Positions 26,483-37,815 of a DNA stretch of 64,000 bases are shown here, piece by piece. This stretch comes from Thalassotalea sp. HSM 43. GTDB taxonomy: Bacteria; Pseudomonadota; Gammaproteobacteria; Enterobacterales; Alteromonadaceae. The stretch is from positions 2,876,302-2,940,301 of the forward strand of contig NZ_CP038493.1 of assembly GCF_004752005.1 (NCBI RefSeq), in the 5' to 3' direction. The notes under the pieces are model-generated. The model did not search any database, was not told where the DNA came from, and was given only the letters and a program-made list of their open reading frames with translations. Position 1 is the first letter of the stretch, and each line of letters starts with the position of its first letter. Position numbers and translations under genes: made by a program.

Positions 26483-27532
26483 ATGCGAGTTTCCGATTTT
26501 TCATTTGAATTACCAGACGAGTTAATTGCTCGTTACCCTCAGGCTGAGCGCTCTGCGAGTCGCCTGATGAGTGTCGATGGTAATAGTGGCGTTATTGAGC
26601 ATTTAAACTTCAATCAAATAATCGACAAGATTAATCCCGGTGATTTACTGGTGTTTAATAACACCCGTGTTATTCCTGCTCGCATTTTTGCTACCAAGTC
26701 TACCGGCGGCAAAGTCGAAATTCTGGTTGAACGTATTTTAGAAGACAATCGAGTGCTGGCGCATGTGCGTGCATCTAAGACGCCCAAGCCAGGTGCCGAA
26801 TTGCTTTTGGAAGGTAAAGTTAAGGCAACCATGCTAGCCCGCCACGATGCTTTATTTGAATTGCAGTTCAACACCGAGCAAAGTGTGCTTGAGGTGCTCG
26901 AAGAAATCGGTCACATGCCGCTACCACCTTATATCGACCGCCCCGATGAAGACTCAGACAAAGAACGTTATCAGACCGTTTATAATGAAAAGCCTGGTGC
27001 GGTAGCCGCGCCAACGGCAGGTCTGCATTTTGAAAAGCAATTATTAGCACAGTTAACAGAGAAAGGCGTTAACTTAGCGTTTATTACTCTGCATGTTGGT
27101 GCGGGCACGTTTCAGCCTGTGCGTGTTGATAATATTGATGAGCACATCATGCATTCTGAATACGTTGAGGTGAGTGATGAGGTTGTCGAGCAAATCAAGG
27201 CGACTAAAGCTGCCGGTAATCGGGTTATTGCCGTAGGTACTACCTCGGTTCGTTCATTAGAAAGCGCGGCAAAACATGCCAAAGATAATGACCAACCATT
27301 GACTGCCTTTTATGGAGATACCGACATCTTCATTACCCCAGGTTATCAATTTGAATTGATTGATGCCTTGGTTACTAATTTTCACTTATCAGAATCAACA
27401 TTATTGATGCTGGTGAGTGCGTTTAGCGGCTATGACAATATTATGTCGGGCTATAAGATTGCGATTGAACAAAAATATCGCTTCTTTTCTTATGGCGACG
27501 CTATGTTCCTGACCCGTCAGGAAAGCAAATAA
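26483..27532 (+). CDS. queA: S-adenosylmethionine:tRNA ribosyltransferase-isomerase
   Basis: A 349-residue enzyme that converts preQ1 to epoxyqueuosine on tRNA, using the ribosyl part of SAM. The start is the ATG at 26483 ([19 protein letters not shown]), the usual N-terminus. A TTG at 26459 is less likely. Conserved motifs include [17 protein letters not shown], and [10 protein letters not shown]. It heads queA-tgt-yajC-secD-secF, whose first two genes act in the same queuosine pathway. Confidence 0.97.
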   Translation: MRVSDFSFELPDELIARYPQAERSASRLMSVDGNSGVIEHLNFNQIIDKINPGDLLVFNNTRVIPARIFATKSTGGKVEILVERILEDNRVLAHVRASKTPKPGAELLLEGKVKATMLARHDALFELQFNTEQSVLEVLEEIGHMPLPPYIDRPDEDSDKERYQTVYNEKPGAVAAPTAGLHFEKQLLAQLTEKGVNLAFITLHVGAGTFQPVRVDNIDEHIMHSEYVEVSDEVVEQIKATKAAGNRVIAVGTTSVRSLESAAKHAKDNDQPLTAFYGDTDIFITPGYQFELIDALVTNFHLSESTLLMLVSAFSGYDNIMSGYKIAIEQKYRFFSYGDAMFLTRQESK

Positions 27533-27585
27533 CGTACGCTGATGCTGCCATCAAAGGCATTATTAGCATTATGGTTAATACTTAG

Positions 27586-28785
<1,200 letters not shown>

Positions 28786-28835
28786 TCTTTTAAAGGCATC
28801 ATTTTAAATTTTAATATAAGTAGTAAGAGGAATTT

Positions 28836-29168
28836 ATGGACTTTTTAATCAGTAAGGCACACGCAGCAGACGCCCCACAACAAGGTGGTGGTTTTGAAAT
28901 GCTTATTATGCTTTTGATCTTCGGTGTGGTTTTTTACTTTATGATCTACCGCCCACAAGCTAAGCGTGTGAAAGAGCACAAGAACCTAATGGAAGCTCTA
29001 TCAAAAGGCGATGAAGTCCTAACCCAAGGCGGTGTTGTTGGTAAAATCAGCAAAGTTTCTGCAGAAAAAGATTTCGTTATTGTTAGTGTTGCTGATGGCA
29101 TTGAACTTACAGTACAAAAAGCGGCAATTTCAGCTGTACTACCAAAAGGGACTATGAAGTCTCTATAA
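28836..29168 (+). CDS. yajC: Preprotein translocase subunit YajC
   Basis: A 110-residue single-pass inner-membrane protein that belongs to the SecDF-YajC complex. One transmembrane segment (about 20-39, EMLIMLLIFGVVFYFMIYRP) is followed by a cytoplasmic domain. It ends 9 bp before secD in the same operon. Confidence 0.95.
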   Translation: MDFLISKAHAADAPQQGGGFEMLIMLLIFGVVFYFMIYRPQAKRVKEHKNLMEALSKGDEVLTQGGVVGKISKVSAEKDFVIVSVADGIELTVQKAAISAVLPKGTMKSL

Positions 29169-29177
29169 GGACTTGTT

Positions 29178-31025
29178 GTGTTAAACAAATATCCATTATG
29201 GAAAAACTTGATGGTGGTGTTTATCGTCGCCATCGCAGCTCTGTATGCGTTGCCCAACTATTACGGTGAAGACCCAGCGGTACAGGTTTCTGGTACCAAA
29301 GGTGTGCAAGCCGATGCGGCGACATTGGATGCGGTAACTGAGCATCTAAACTCGCAGGGCATAGCCTATTCAAGTGCGGCACTGAAAAATGGTCAAGTAT
29401 TGGTGCGCTTTAGCGATTACACCGATCAGCAAGTTGCTAATGAATCACTTGCCGAGCATCTTGGCCGTGAATACTCAGTGGCATTAAACCTAACACCTGC
29501 AACACCTGATTGGTTGGCAAGCCTTGGCGGCGCGCCAATGAAACTAGGTCTGGATTTATCCGGTGGTGTTCACTTCTTGATGGAAGTTGACATGGCGACG
29601 GCGATGAGCCGTGCGCAGGAAAATATGGTTGGTGATTTCCGCACTCAATTACGTGCTGAAAAAATTCGCTACCGTAGTGTCAAAGAATCTGGCAACGGCG
29701 TTGAAATTGTATTTCGCAATGTTGAAGATATCGAACGTGCTGAAACGGTAATAAAGCGCACTTACGCTGACTACTTGTTTTCTGATAACGAAGATCGTAT
29801 GTCATTAAAAGTGACTATGAGCGATGCCAAATTAAAAGAAACTCGTGAGTATGCACTACAGCAAAACATCACCATCATCCGTAATCGTGTAAACGAATTG
29901 GGTGTTGCGGAGCCTTTGGTACAACGTCAAGGTGCTAAGCACATTGTTGTTGAATTACCGGGTATTCAAGATACTGCACGCGCCAAGGAAATTTTGGGTG
30001 CAACAGCAACCCTACAATTCCATATGGTTGATCAGGAGCGCGACGTTATGTCTGCGGTCAATGGTCGTGTACCGCCAGGCTCGTTTATAGTTAACGATCA
30101 AGATGGTCGTCCACAATTGCTTAAAAAGCGCATTATGTTGCGTGGTGAGCACATTGTTAACGCCAAATCATCACTAGACCAAGAAACCAGCCGCCCACAA
30201 GTAAACATCGACTTGGATAACAAAGGCGGTAGCTTATTTTCAAATGCGACGAAAGATAATATCGGCAAGCCTATGGCAACGGTATTTATTGAAAGTAAAG
30301 CCGTGGGTAAAAACCCAGATGGCAGCATCAAGTTTGAAAAAGAATTGGAAGTGATCAGTGTTGCGACAATTCAAGCTCGTCTTGGTAAGAGTTTCCGTAT
30401 CACCGGTCAAGAGTCTCCGGCTGCAGCACATAACCTAGCATTATTGCTTCGTGCAGGTGCCTTGATTGCACCGATTGCTATTGTTGAAGAGCGTACTGTT
30501 GGTCCATCTCTAGGTGCCGAAAACGTTGAACTAGGTATGCAAGCCATCATGTGGGGCTTTGTACTGGTCTTGGCGTTTATGGTCATTTACTACAGAAAGT
30601 TTGGTTTAGTTGCCAATACGGCATTGGCGGCAAACTTGATTCTTATCGTTGGTGTCATGTCACTTATTCCTGGCGCAACGCTAACCTTACCGGGTATGGC
30701 AGGTATTGTTTTGACCGTTGGTATGGCGGTTGATGCCAATGTACTGATCTTTGAGCGGATTCGAGAGGAGCTGCGCGAAGGGCAATCAGTACAACAAGCG
30801 ATTCATCGTGGTTATGATTCGGCATTCTCAACAATTCTTGATGCCAATATCACCACCTTGATTGCGTCCATTATTTTATTCGCCGTGGGTACCGGTCCTA
30901 TTAAAGGATTCGCGGTAACCCTATCTATCGGTATTATCACCTCAATGTTTACTTCTATCGTTGGTACACGCGCTGTCGTCAATGCCGTGTGGGGTGGTAA
31001 GCGTTTGAATAAATTGTCGATATAG
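29178..31025 (+). CDS. secD: Protein-export membrane protein SecD
   Basis: A 615-residue integral membrane protein that uses the proton gradient to help pull proteins through SecYEG. It starts with GTG at 29178. One transmembrane segment near the N-terminus is followed by a large periplasmic domain (P1 head and base) and five C-terminal segments with the family motif [17 protein letters not shown]. Length is typical. It is co-transcribed with secF. Confidence 0.96.
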   Translation: MLNKYPLWKNLMVVFIVAIAALYALPNYYGEDPAVQVSGTKGVQADAATLDAVTEHLNSQGIAYSSAALKNGQVLVRFSDYTDQQVANESLAEHLGREYSVALNLTPATPDWLASLGGAPMKLGLDLSGGVHFLMEVDMATAMSRAQENMVGDFRTQLRAEKIRYRSVKESGNGVEIVFRNVEDIERAETVIKRTYADYLFSDNEDRMSLKVTMSDAKLKETREYALQQNITIIRNRVNELGVAEPLVQRQGAKHIVVELPGIQDTARAKEILGATATLQFHMVDQERDVMSAVNGRVPPGSFIVNDQDGRPQLLKKRIMLRGEHIVNAKSSLDQETSRPQVNIDLDNKGGSLFSNATKDNIGKPMATVFIESKAVGKNPDGSIKFEKELEVISVATIQARLGKSFRITGQESPAAAHNLALLLRAGALIAPIAIVEERTVGPSLGAENVELGMQAIMWGFVLVLAFMVIYYRKFGLVANTALAANLILIVGVMSLIPGATLTLPGMAGIVLTVGMAVDANVLIFERIREELREGQSVQQAIHRGYDSAFSTILDANITTLIASIILFAVGTGPIKGFAVTLSIGIITSMFTSIVGTRAVVNAVWGGKRLNKLSI

Positions 31026-31039
31026 GCCTGGAGTAAGTT

Positions 31040-31987
31040 ATGCAATTATTAAAACTTAAAGAAACCGTGGCCTTTATGTCCTACCGTAAGGTGACGTCAG
31101 TGATCAGTCTACTGCTGGTTGTGGCATCACTTGTGTCTCTGTCTGTTAACAAGCTTAACTGGGGACTCGACTTTACTGGTGGTACATTAATTGAAGTTGG
31201 TTTTGAACAATCTGCTGACTTGAAACAAGTCCGCAGCGTATTAGAAGCTGGCGGTTATGACGATGCGGTAGTACAACTATTTGGTAGTTCAAATGATGTA
31301 CTTATTCGTTTAGGTTATCGTGATGATGTCAAAGCAGAAATGCTAGGCAATCAAATCATGGACATGTTAAACGAAGGCACAGGCCAAGAATTGGTAATGC
31401 GTCGTATCGAGTTTGTTGGTTCGTCAGTAGGTGAAGAGTTAACAGAACAAGGTGGCTTAGCGATGCTAACGGCACTTATCTGTATTCTTATCTATGTTGC
31501 GTTTCGATTTGAATGGCGTTTTGCTTTGGGCTCGGTAACGGCCTTGGCACATGACGTGATTCTAACCTTAGGCTTGTTTTCAATATTGGGCTTAGAGTTT
31601 GATTTGACCGTACTGGCGGCGGTGTTGGCGGTAATAGGTTATTCATTGAATGATACCATTGTTGTATCAGACCGTATTCGTGAAAACTTCCGTAAACTTC
31701 GTAAAGGCACTCCTGAGGAAGTGATTAATATTTCACTGACCCAGACTCTATCACGTACGATGATCACCTCATTGACCACGTTCTTGGTATTGTTGGCCTT
31801 GTTCTTTAAAGGCGGCGCCTTGATTCACGGTTTTGCGACAGCGTTATTGTTCGGTATCATCATTGGTACCTACTCATCAATTTACGTTGCTTCAACCGTA
31901 GCGTTAGGTTTAGGTATTTCTAAAGAAGATCTGATCCCTGAAGTTATCGAGAAAGAAGGCGAAGACCAAGAAGGCTTTCCACTATAA
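31040..31987 (+). CDS. secF: Protein-export membrane protein SecF
   Basis: A 315-residue partner of SecD with six predicted transmembrane segments. The SecF motifs GLDFTGGTLIEV (about 39-50) and GYSLNDTIVVSDRIREN are present. It ends the queA-tgt-yajC-secDF operon; a terminator follows. Confidence 0.96.
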   Translation: MQLLKLKETVAFMSYRKVTSVISLLLVVASLVSLSVNKLNWGLDFTGGTLIEVGFEQSADLKQVRSVLEAGGYDDAVVQLFGSSNDVLIRLGYRDDVKAEMLGNQIMDMLNEGTGQELVMRRIEFVGSSVGEELTEQGGLAMLTALICILIYVAFRFEWRFALGSVTALAHDVILTLGLFSILGLEFDLTVLAAVLAVIGYSLNDTIVVSDRIRENFRKLRKGTPEEVINISLTQTLSRTMITSLTTFLVLLALFFKGGALIHGFATALLFGIIIGTYSSIYVASTVALGLGISKEDLIPEVIEKEGEDQEGFPL

Positions 31988-32021
31988 CCAACGGTTATAG
32001 GCATAAGCCCAATTGATTGCC

Positions 32022-32048
32022 AAAAACCAGCGCTTGCGCTGGTTTTTT
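32022..32048 (+). terminator. Terminator of the secDF operon
   Basis: AAAAACCAGCGC (32022-32033) pairs with GCGCTGGTTTTT (32036-32047), with T-run. Confidence 0.9.
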
Positions 32049-32212
32049 TATGCCTGTTATATGAGGGCTGTAGCGATGAATGGTGCGACGGTGAAGAAAT
32101 TCGATTGCTGTTAAGTACAAAAATCTTATGGATTTTACGGTTTTGGCTTTTCAAATAAGCACCCGCGTTATATGCTGATTTAGCAATAATAACAATAAGA
32201 AAGGATGCAAAC

Positions 32213-34102
32213 GTGAAAAAATCCCAGCTATGTTGTGCGCTTACCTTGAGCGCTAGCTTTGGTCTTGCTGCAGAGCCTGTTGAATACCTTGAATTACAGT
32301 CAAAAATTAAAAAGCTGAACGTCGAGTATACGGTAAATGAAGACTTTACTGTTGAGCGTACGACTGAACTTGAAGTGGTGGCATTAAATGATAATGTCGC
32401 TAAAGAATTGAAAAATTATAGCTTTAACTACAGTACCAGTATTGAAAAATTAAAGGTCATTGAAGCCAAGACCATCAATGCTGATGGCAGTGAAGTTATG
32501 GTTCCTGAAGGCAATTATCAGGAAAGCATCAATCGCGGTCACAATGACAACCAGGCAATATATTCTGATCGCACCTCGCTAACCGTTGTCTTTCCTGAGT
32601 TAGACGCCAATGATGCAATTTACGTCAAATCGAAAATAGTTGAAATCGAACCTATGTTTCCGGGGCATTTTGCCATTGCCGAGAGTGTTTGGGATCATAC
32701 CGCATACGATGAACTGAATATCACCATTCGCATGCCGGATGATGTCGTCATTTATCAACAGTTTAACGGTGTTGAAAAGTCAGTGAGTAAAGATGGGGAT
32801 AGCAAAGTGATTCGTGTCAGCTACAGCAACCCTAAGCCGATTAAAGGCAAACGCAACGACTATTCAACATGGAACGCCAATACATCGAAAGGCTTTATTG
32901 TTTCAACGTTTGCCTCTTACCAAGAGGTTGCAGATGCCTATGCCAAAAGAGCCTTACCGCAAGCTGAAGTGACCGATCGAGTACAAAAGCTGGCGGATGA
33001 AATTACCGCCGATTTAGTTGATAAAAAGCAAATGGCGAAAGCTCTGTATGAGTGGGTAGCTACTAATATTTCTTATGCCGGAAACTGTATTGGTGTTGGC
33101 GCTGTGGTGCCACATCATGTCAATTTTATCCTTGATAATCGTATGGGGGATTGTAAAGACCATGCCACTTTATTAGAGGCATTTTACAAAGCCAAAGGCA
33201 TCGATAGCAGCCAAGCTTTAATCAACTCAGGTAATCAATATGTATTACCTGATGTGGCGCTGGTATCTGCGGTGAATCACGTAATTACTTATTTACCAGA
33301 GTGGGACATGTTCATCGATTCAACTAACCCACACATGCCATTTGAAAGCTTAGCGTTTAACATTGCTGATAAACCGGTGATCATGATTGATGAGCGTTAT
33401 AAAGTTGCGAAAACGCCAGCGACAAAAGTTGGTGAAAACAAGCAATCGCTCACCTCAAAAATGACCATTAATGCCAATGGTTCGGTAACTGGCGATTTGC
33501 AAATTTCCGCCCAAGGTCGAGCCGCTATAGATTTGCGCGCGAGCTTTCGGATGATCACCGAGCAGCAAGAAAAAGAGTGGTTAGAACGTACCTTTAGTTC
33601 TCGTAACCAACTTGGTAAAGCGACCCTTACAAAAGATGATCCGAAGCCGCTGAAGAGCGATTTCAATTACTCTTTTGAATTTGAACGCCCAGAATTTATC
33701 CAAAGTTCAGGTGCCGGTGGCTTTCATGTGTACCCGTTCGTGCTAACCTCTGGAGCGTTATTTAATTACTTAGATTATTCACAAGAAGAGCTGGTGACAG
33801 ACGTTATCGCCTGTATGAATGGTTTTTCTGAGGAAGAGTTAGTGTATGAGTTACCACAAAACTTGAAAATTTTAGCAAAACCAGACAACTTTGCCATCAA
33901 TGAGAACCACATCGAGTTTAAGGCAAGCTATGAACAAGAAGGTAATGTGTTAACCGTTAAGCGTTTTGTTAATGATACAACGCCAGGTAACCTATGTTCT
34001 GCCGATTTGGTTAATGCACAGCGCAAAACATTAATGAAAATTAATGAAAACCTTAATTCGCAAGTGATATTTCAATTTACCACCGTGAGCGTAGGCGGCT
34101 AA
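32213..34102 (+). CDS. Exported DUF3857/transglutaminase-like protein
   Basis: A 629-residue exported protein. A signal peptide (1-20, ending GLAAEP) is followed by a DUF3857 domain (about 40-215) and a transglutaminase-like papain fold (about 260-375). The triad can be read: Cys in NRMGDCKDHATLL (about 316), His in VNHVITYLP (about 354) and Asp in MFIDSTNPHM (about 366). A beta-rich C-terminal domain follows. Likely periplasmic or surface exposed; probably a peptidase or cross-linking enzyme of unknown substrate. It is a single gene with its own terminator. Confidence 0.85.
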   Translation: MKKSQLCCALTLSASFGLAAEPVEYLELQSKIKKLNVEYTVNEDFTVERTTELEVVALNDNVAKELKNYSFNYSTSIEKLKVIEAKTINADGSEVMVPEGNYQESINRGHNDNQAIYSDRTSLTVVFPELDANDAIYVKSKIVEIEPMFPGHFAIAESVWDHTAYDELNITIRMPDDVVIYQQFNGVEKSVSKDGDSKVIRVSYSNPKPIKGKRNDYSTWNANTSKGFIVSTFASYQEVADAYAKRALPQAEVTDRVQKLADEITADLVDKKQMAKALYEWVATNISYAGNCIGVGAVVPHHVNFILDNRMGDCKDHATLLEAFYKAKGIDSSQALINSGNQYVLPDVALVSAVNHVITYLPEWDMFIDSTNPHMPFESLAFNIADKPVIMIDERYKVAKTPATKVGENKQSLTSKMTINANGSVTGDLQISAQGRAAIDLRASFRMITEQQEKEWLERTFSSRNQLGKATLTKDDPKPLKSDFNYSFEFERPEFIQSSGAGGFHVYPFVLTSGALFNYLDYSQEELVTDVIACMNGFSEEELVYELPQNLKILAKPDNFAINENHIEFKASYEQEGNVLTVKRFVNDTTPGNLCSADLVNAQRKTLMKINENLNSQVIFQFTTVSVGG

Positions 34103-34118
34103 TGAATCATCGCATATA

Positions 34119-34144
34119 AAAAAACGGCCAGCAGGCCGTTTTTT
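34119..34144. terminator. Bidirectional terminator
   Basis: AAAAAACGGCC (34119-34129) pairs with GGCCGTTTTTT (34134-34144) around a 4-base loop between convergent genes. Confidence 0.9.
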
Positions 34145-34159
34145 TATAATGCAATAAGG

Positions 34160-35008
34160 TTAATCCATTGGGATATTACGAGTCCAGTTATAACCTTGTT
34201 TAAAATCAATGATATAGTATTCAAAGTCATTAATTTGTGGTGTTAACGTGTCACCACCACCGAGACTAATACTGGTACGGATATTTTCCGTATATAAGTC
34301 CTTTATGTCGCAACCTGTGTGCAAATCTTCCATCATAATGCTGTAGGCATTGCCGCTTTCGATTGCGTCACTGAATTCCTCTCGCTCACAACCAACAACA
34401 CCTTGCTCATATTGGTAATGTAATTTCCCTTTAACGGTTGCAAAGGGTAACTCAGAATCCCAAGTTAAATGAATATCATCCAATATAGGGTCATAACTTT
34501 CCGCCGTTGCTGAGTTTTCAACAGTAAACCGTTCAGGTAATTTAAGTTTACTGCGAAATGTTTTCTCTGGTGTTTTTAACGAAATCTCGACATGCTCAAA
34601 ATCATCAGCATCGTCGATGGCAACTTCATAATAAACATAATCATCATACGGTTCGTTGACGTTGTATTTACCAAGATCGATTTGTTGGTCATCTAAATGC
34701 AACAGCAAACCATCATTGAGGTAGGCATTTACATATAAGCTGCCTACTTTTATTTCGACTCTAAAAGAAAAGGATATTTCATCCAGCTCTTGCTCTTGCT
34801 CTTGCTCTTGTTGTTGCTCTTGTTGTTGATCTTGTTGTTGATCTTGTTGTTGATTAGTTGAACTGTCGTAGACACGACTAATTTGCCAATCTAGATGTAC
34901 GCTGTCATCTTCTTTAATGTCTTCAACATCTTTTTTCTCTGCATAGCATCCTGTCATTAATAACACGGCTAAAAGCACAGCATAGCGACTGTGTTTAACA
35001 TCTAACAT
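34160..35008 (-). CDS. Lipoprotein with Gln-rich repeat
   Basis: A 282-residue unrecognised lipoprotein. The lipobox LMTGC places the lipidated cysteine at 21. From about 53 to 76 it contains a low-complexity run of QQQD, QQQE and QE units, then a beta-rich domain with paired cysteines near the C-terminus (VVGCERE, HTGCDIKD). The Q-rich part is encoded by in-frame DNA repeats that could change in length. It is 15 bp after the next lipoprotein gene, so the pair is an operon. Confidence 0.75.
   Translation of the reverse strand: MLDVKHSRYAVLLAVLLMTGCYAEKKDVEDIKEDDSVHLDWQISRVYDSSTNQQQDQQQDQQQEQQQEQEQEQELDEISFSFRVEIKVGSLYVNAYLNDGLLLHLDDQQIDLGKYNVNEPYDDYVYYEVAIDDADDFEHVEISLKTPEKTFRSKLKLPERFTVENSATAESYDPILDDIHLTWDSELPFATVKGKLHYQYEQGVVGCEREEFSDAIESGNAYSIMMEDLHTGCDIKDLYTENIRTSISLGGGDTLTPQINDFEYYIIDFKQGYNWTRNIPMD
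34787..34853. repeat. In-frame CTCTTG / TTGTTGATC repeats
   Basis: Repeated 6-bp (CTCTTG) and 12-bp (ATCTTGTTGTTG) units encode the Gln/Glu run of the lipoprotein. Unit length is a multiple of 3, so slippage would change protein length and not the frame. Confidence 0.8.
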
Positions 35009-35023
35009 CTGTTTATCCTTTAA

Positions 35024-35557
35024 TTAACTTTGTGGCGGGTTTGATGACTCTTCATCGATAAATGGAGTGGCAATAATCATCGCTGGCACAACAGCAACAC
35101 TAAAAATGATATCTGCGGGTATAGTAAATAACATTAAGCTTTGTGCCGGGTATCCATGCCAAGCGCGATAATCATGAATAAATTGCAGTCGAGCACCGCT
35201 TTTAATCACTTCAAAGCGAATAGGCTTACTGTTTAGCTCTGTTAATAAATAACCTTTGCTGTCTGATAACCAGACAATATCGTCGTATCCAAATTCAAGT
35301 GTGCCGACTCGCTCACCGTCTTGCTCATGAATGAGGTTGCTGTACGGAAAAAAATGACCGTGTGCAAACAGAAATCCAGAAACTTTCCGGTCGGAATCTT
35401 TGATGGCCATTTCAATGCTTTGTTGCGGCTCATCGTTTAGCACTGAACCATGTAATGATTTGGCACCAAAACTGGCGACATAAGACGAAGATACGCAGCC
35501 ACTTAATAGGCTGATAGTGCAGCAAAGGCAAATTGAAATAAGCTTTTTGAACGACAT
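35024..35557 (-). CDS. Lipoprotein, 177 aa
   Basis: An unrecognised lipoprotein with lipobox LLSGC (cysteine 21). A beta-rich middle part is followed by a hydrophobic segment near the C-terminus (about 140-165, LMLFTIPADIIFSVAVVPAM), which resembles YceK-like small lipoproteins with a C-terminal membrane-associated stretch. It lies just upstream of the Gln-rich lipoprotein gene and is probably co-transcribed with it. Confidence 0.7.
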   Translation of the reverse strand: MSFKKLISICLCCTISLLSGCVSSSYVASFGAKSLHGSVLNDEPQQSIEMAIKDSDRKVSGFLFAHGHFFPYSNLIHEQDGERVGTLEFGYDDIVWLSDSKGYLLTELNSKPIRFEVIKSGARLQFIHDYRAWHGYPAQSLMLFTIPADIIFSVAVVPAMIIATPFIDEESSNPPQS

Positions 35558-35658
35558 CCGTGTGTTATTGTATTAGTGATAATTCTCATTCATATTCGTT
35601 TGAAAGCAGTTAATTGTCAATAGCTTAAAGTTATATAGGCAGACTTAAATGTATTCGA

Positions 35659-36354
35659 TTATGGTGTCAGCATTGCTGTTATTGCCGCATTAGCATGCAC
35701 GTCTGTGGTATCTATCAGAGGGGTGTTGCAATCGTCTTGCTGTATCAGTAAACCTATTTCCGTACAGCCGAGAATCACTGCTTGTGCACCGTGTTTCGCT
35801 AAGTCTTCGATAATGCGCAAGTATTGCTGTTTGGAATCATGGTTGATAATGCCCTGACACAGTTCTTGGTAAATGACATTGTGTACCAAATCCCGCTGGT
35901 TTTTATCGGGTATCACCACATCAATGGCGAACTTATTGGTAAGTCGCGATTTATAAAAATCTTGCTCCATGGTAAATGCCGTACCTAATAAGCCCACTTT
36001 ATCAATGCCCATAGCCGTTAAGCGCTCACCGGTAGCATCTGCAATATGCAACATTGGGATATCGATGCTCTCTTGCACCTGATCAAACACTTTATGCATG
36101 GTGTTAGTACAAATCATTAAAAAGTCGGCACCGGCAGCTTGCACACCCATCGCGGCATCGCTAAGACGCTTGGCAGCTTGCAGCCAATCACCGCTGTGCT
36201 GTAGTGCTTCAATCTCGGCAAAGTCGACGCTGTATAAAATGATTTTGCCCGAATGTAAGCCACCAAGCTGGTGTTTAATCCCCTGGTTAATGAGCTGATA
36301 ATAGGTTTGCGTACTTTCCCAGCTCATGCCACCTAATAAACCGACAGTTTTCAT
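35659..36354 (-). CDS. Aspartate/glutamate racemase family protein
   Basis: A 231-residue amino-acid racemase of the YgeA/RacX type. The N-terminal LLGGMSWEST motif and the two catalytic cysteines, in CTNTMH (about 83) and LGCTEIGL (about 195), are present. It interconverts L- and D-amino acids with no cofactor. The real substrate (Asp, Glu or a broader set) cannot be told. It follows a membrane-protein gene on the same strand by 28 bp. Confidence 0.9.
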   Translation of the reverse strand: MKTVGLLGGMSWESTQTYYQLINQGIKHQLGGLHSGKIILYSVDFAEIEALQHSGDWLQAAKRLSDAAMGVQAAGADFLMICTNTMHKVFDQVQESIDIPMLHIADATGERLTAMGIDKVGLLGTAFTMEQDFYKSRLTNKFAIDVVIPDKNQRDLVHNVIYQELCQGIINHDSKQQYLRIIEDLAKHGAQAVILGCTEIGLLIQQDDCNTPLIDTTDVHANAAITAMLTP

Positions 36355-36382
36355 ATCAAGTTACCTGCAATGCATTAACAGG

Positions 36383-36907
36383 CTAAGCCTGTTTAGTTGC
36401 CGTCAGTTTAGACCAAACGAACCGCACAAGTTTATAAATAACCCAGCCTGATAGCGCAAACACCGTGGCAAATATGGCAGGTAATATGGTACCAAAGGTG
36501 AACGACATGCTAAGGATAAAACCCAGTATAAACTGCGGTTTATAGATAGGCACAAAGATAGCGATAGCAAAAATGAGCGGCGCCAACATCGAAGATATGG
36601 CGGTTAAGCCCATACTAAAGGTAATCGATAAAATCACTCCATAGATAAACGCCGCAGTGGCTTGCCACCACACGTATTTTGATACTGGGGTCCGCTTATA
36701 AATTAAATTCATCAACACATAGGTGATTAACGGTAAGACGATACCACCCCAAGCATTTGATATTCTTGGTAAGTCTTTGTTGTGTAATAAGTAATGAGCT
36801 TCGATGCCGCCATTAAAATATTGCCATAACAAGGTCGACCAGATATAGATGAAACTAGCAGTGGTGACGAGATAAATTGTATTTTTGTTGTTGTCCATAA
36901 TGAGCAT
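36383..36907 (-). CDS. Multi-spanning membrane protein
   Basis: An unrecognised 174-residue protein with about five predicted transmembrane segments and a few charged loop residues. ATG at 36907 is used; an ATG at 36898 (MDNNKN...) is equally good. It precedes the racemase gene and could be its operon partner, possibly as a transporter or sensor, but this is a guess from distance only. Confidence 0.6.
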   Translation of the reverse strand: MLIMDNNKNTIYLVTTASFIYIWSTLLWQYFNGGIEAHYLLHNKDLPRISNAWGGIVLPLITYVLMNLIYKRTPVSKYVWWQATAAFIYGVILSITFSMGLTAISSMLAPLIFAIAIFVPIYKPQFILGFILSMSFTFGTILPAIFATVFALSGWVIYKLVRFVWSKLTATKQA

Positions 36908-37097
36908 CTAAGACCTAATGTTGTATTACCTTTACTGTACTTGATAGCTGCATCGATATTCAAAGATTAAATGTAAATGGTTTTGTCTGCCATGAAATGC
37001 CTGTGTTCAACTCGGTATTGACGATAACTTATTGAAAAAGTTAGTGTATCGTAAGAGAGGTGAGCTGTCGGGTAGTTACCGACATCAAGGATATGAA

Positions 37098-37547
37098 ATG
37101 AATAAAATAGATTTTACTCTAGCTTTTCTTTTGTTAGTGGGGACACTCAATTTAATTGGTTGCGATTCAGTTGATACAAATGATAAATCCACTAAAGCGA
37201 AACTGGAACAAACCGCAAGCGAGAACGAGCGTTCCTTGTCTAACGTAGATAAGTTATTCGATTCTAATAACTCGTGCGCAGGTGAAAATAAAGTCCTCCC
37301 TATTCGCCTAACAATAGATCTGCATAATACGATGTATGCATACAACTCAATTATTACGGAAGATTATTTAGTCTCAATATTAAAATCTCTGCCTAAGGGG
37401 TGTGATAATGCTCGTATTACTTTCTTGTATGAAAGTGATGATTCATTGGAATATATCGCTAAAGTGAACTCTATCTTGGAAGAGTCAGGTACTTTTAAAA
37501 ACTACACTCCAATTTTATTGAAGTTTCCTTCACCAAGAGTCTATTAG
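37098..37547 (+). CDS. Lipoprotein, 149 aa
   Basis: An unrecognised lipoprotein. ATG at 37098 has AAGGA at 37087-37091 and gives a signal with lipobox LIGC (cysteine 22). An upstream in-frame start at 37032 gives no signal peptide at the N-terminus and is less likely. The mature part has two cysteines (NNSCAGE, KGCDNA) that may form a disulphide. Confidence 0.65.
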   Translation: MNKIDFTLAFLLLVGTLNLIGCDSVDTNDKSTKAKLEQTASENERSLSNVDKLFDSNNSCAGENKVLPIRLTIDLHNTMYAYNSIITEDYLVSILKSLPKGCDNARITFLYESDDSLEYIAKVNSILEESGTFKNYTPILLKFPSPRVY

Positions 37548-37682
37548 TTAAAGGACTAAACATTGAATTTCGCCGCAATGACGGTGAAAATAATAGGTAA
37601 AGTGAATGACCTCCTTTGGCACTAAGCTTCCCTTCAAAATCACCTCAAATCTGATGAAGAACCGACCCAAAAATAAGACGGG

Positions 37683-37699
37683 TGACGCACAGGATGTGC
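37683..37699 (+). repeat. TGACGCACAGGATGTGC repeat, copy 1
   Basis: This 17-bp word recurs at 39245-39261 on the other side of the transporter gene. It contains the hairpin GCAC-AGGAT-GTGC. Both copies are followed by a TGGCTTCATG word. A related hairpin is at 58018-58034. Confidence 0.75.
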
Positions 37700-37815
37700 T
37701 AACGCTAATTTAAATGGCTTCATGATAGCAGTCCAAGTAAAGCTTGTTACACAATGATTATGGTGGGTATAGTGTATTTAATAATTATAAATTACGCACA
37801 GTCATTGGAATAACT

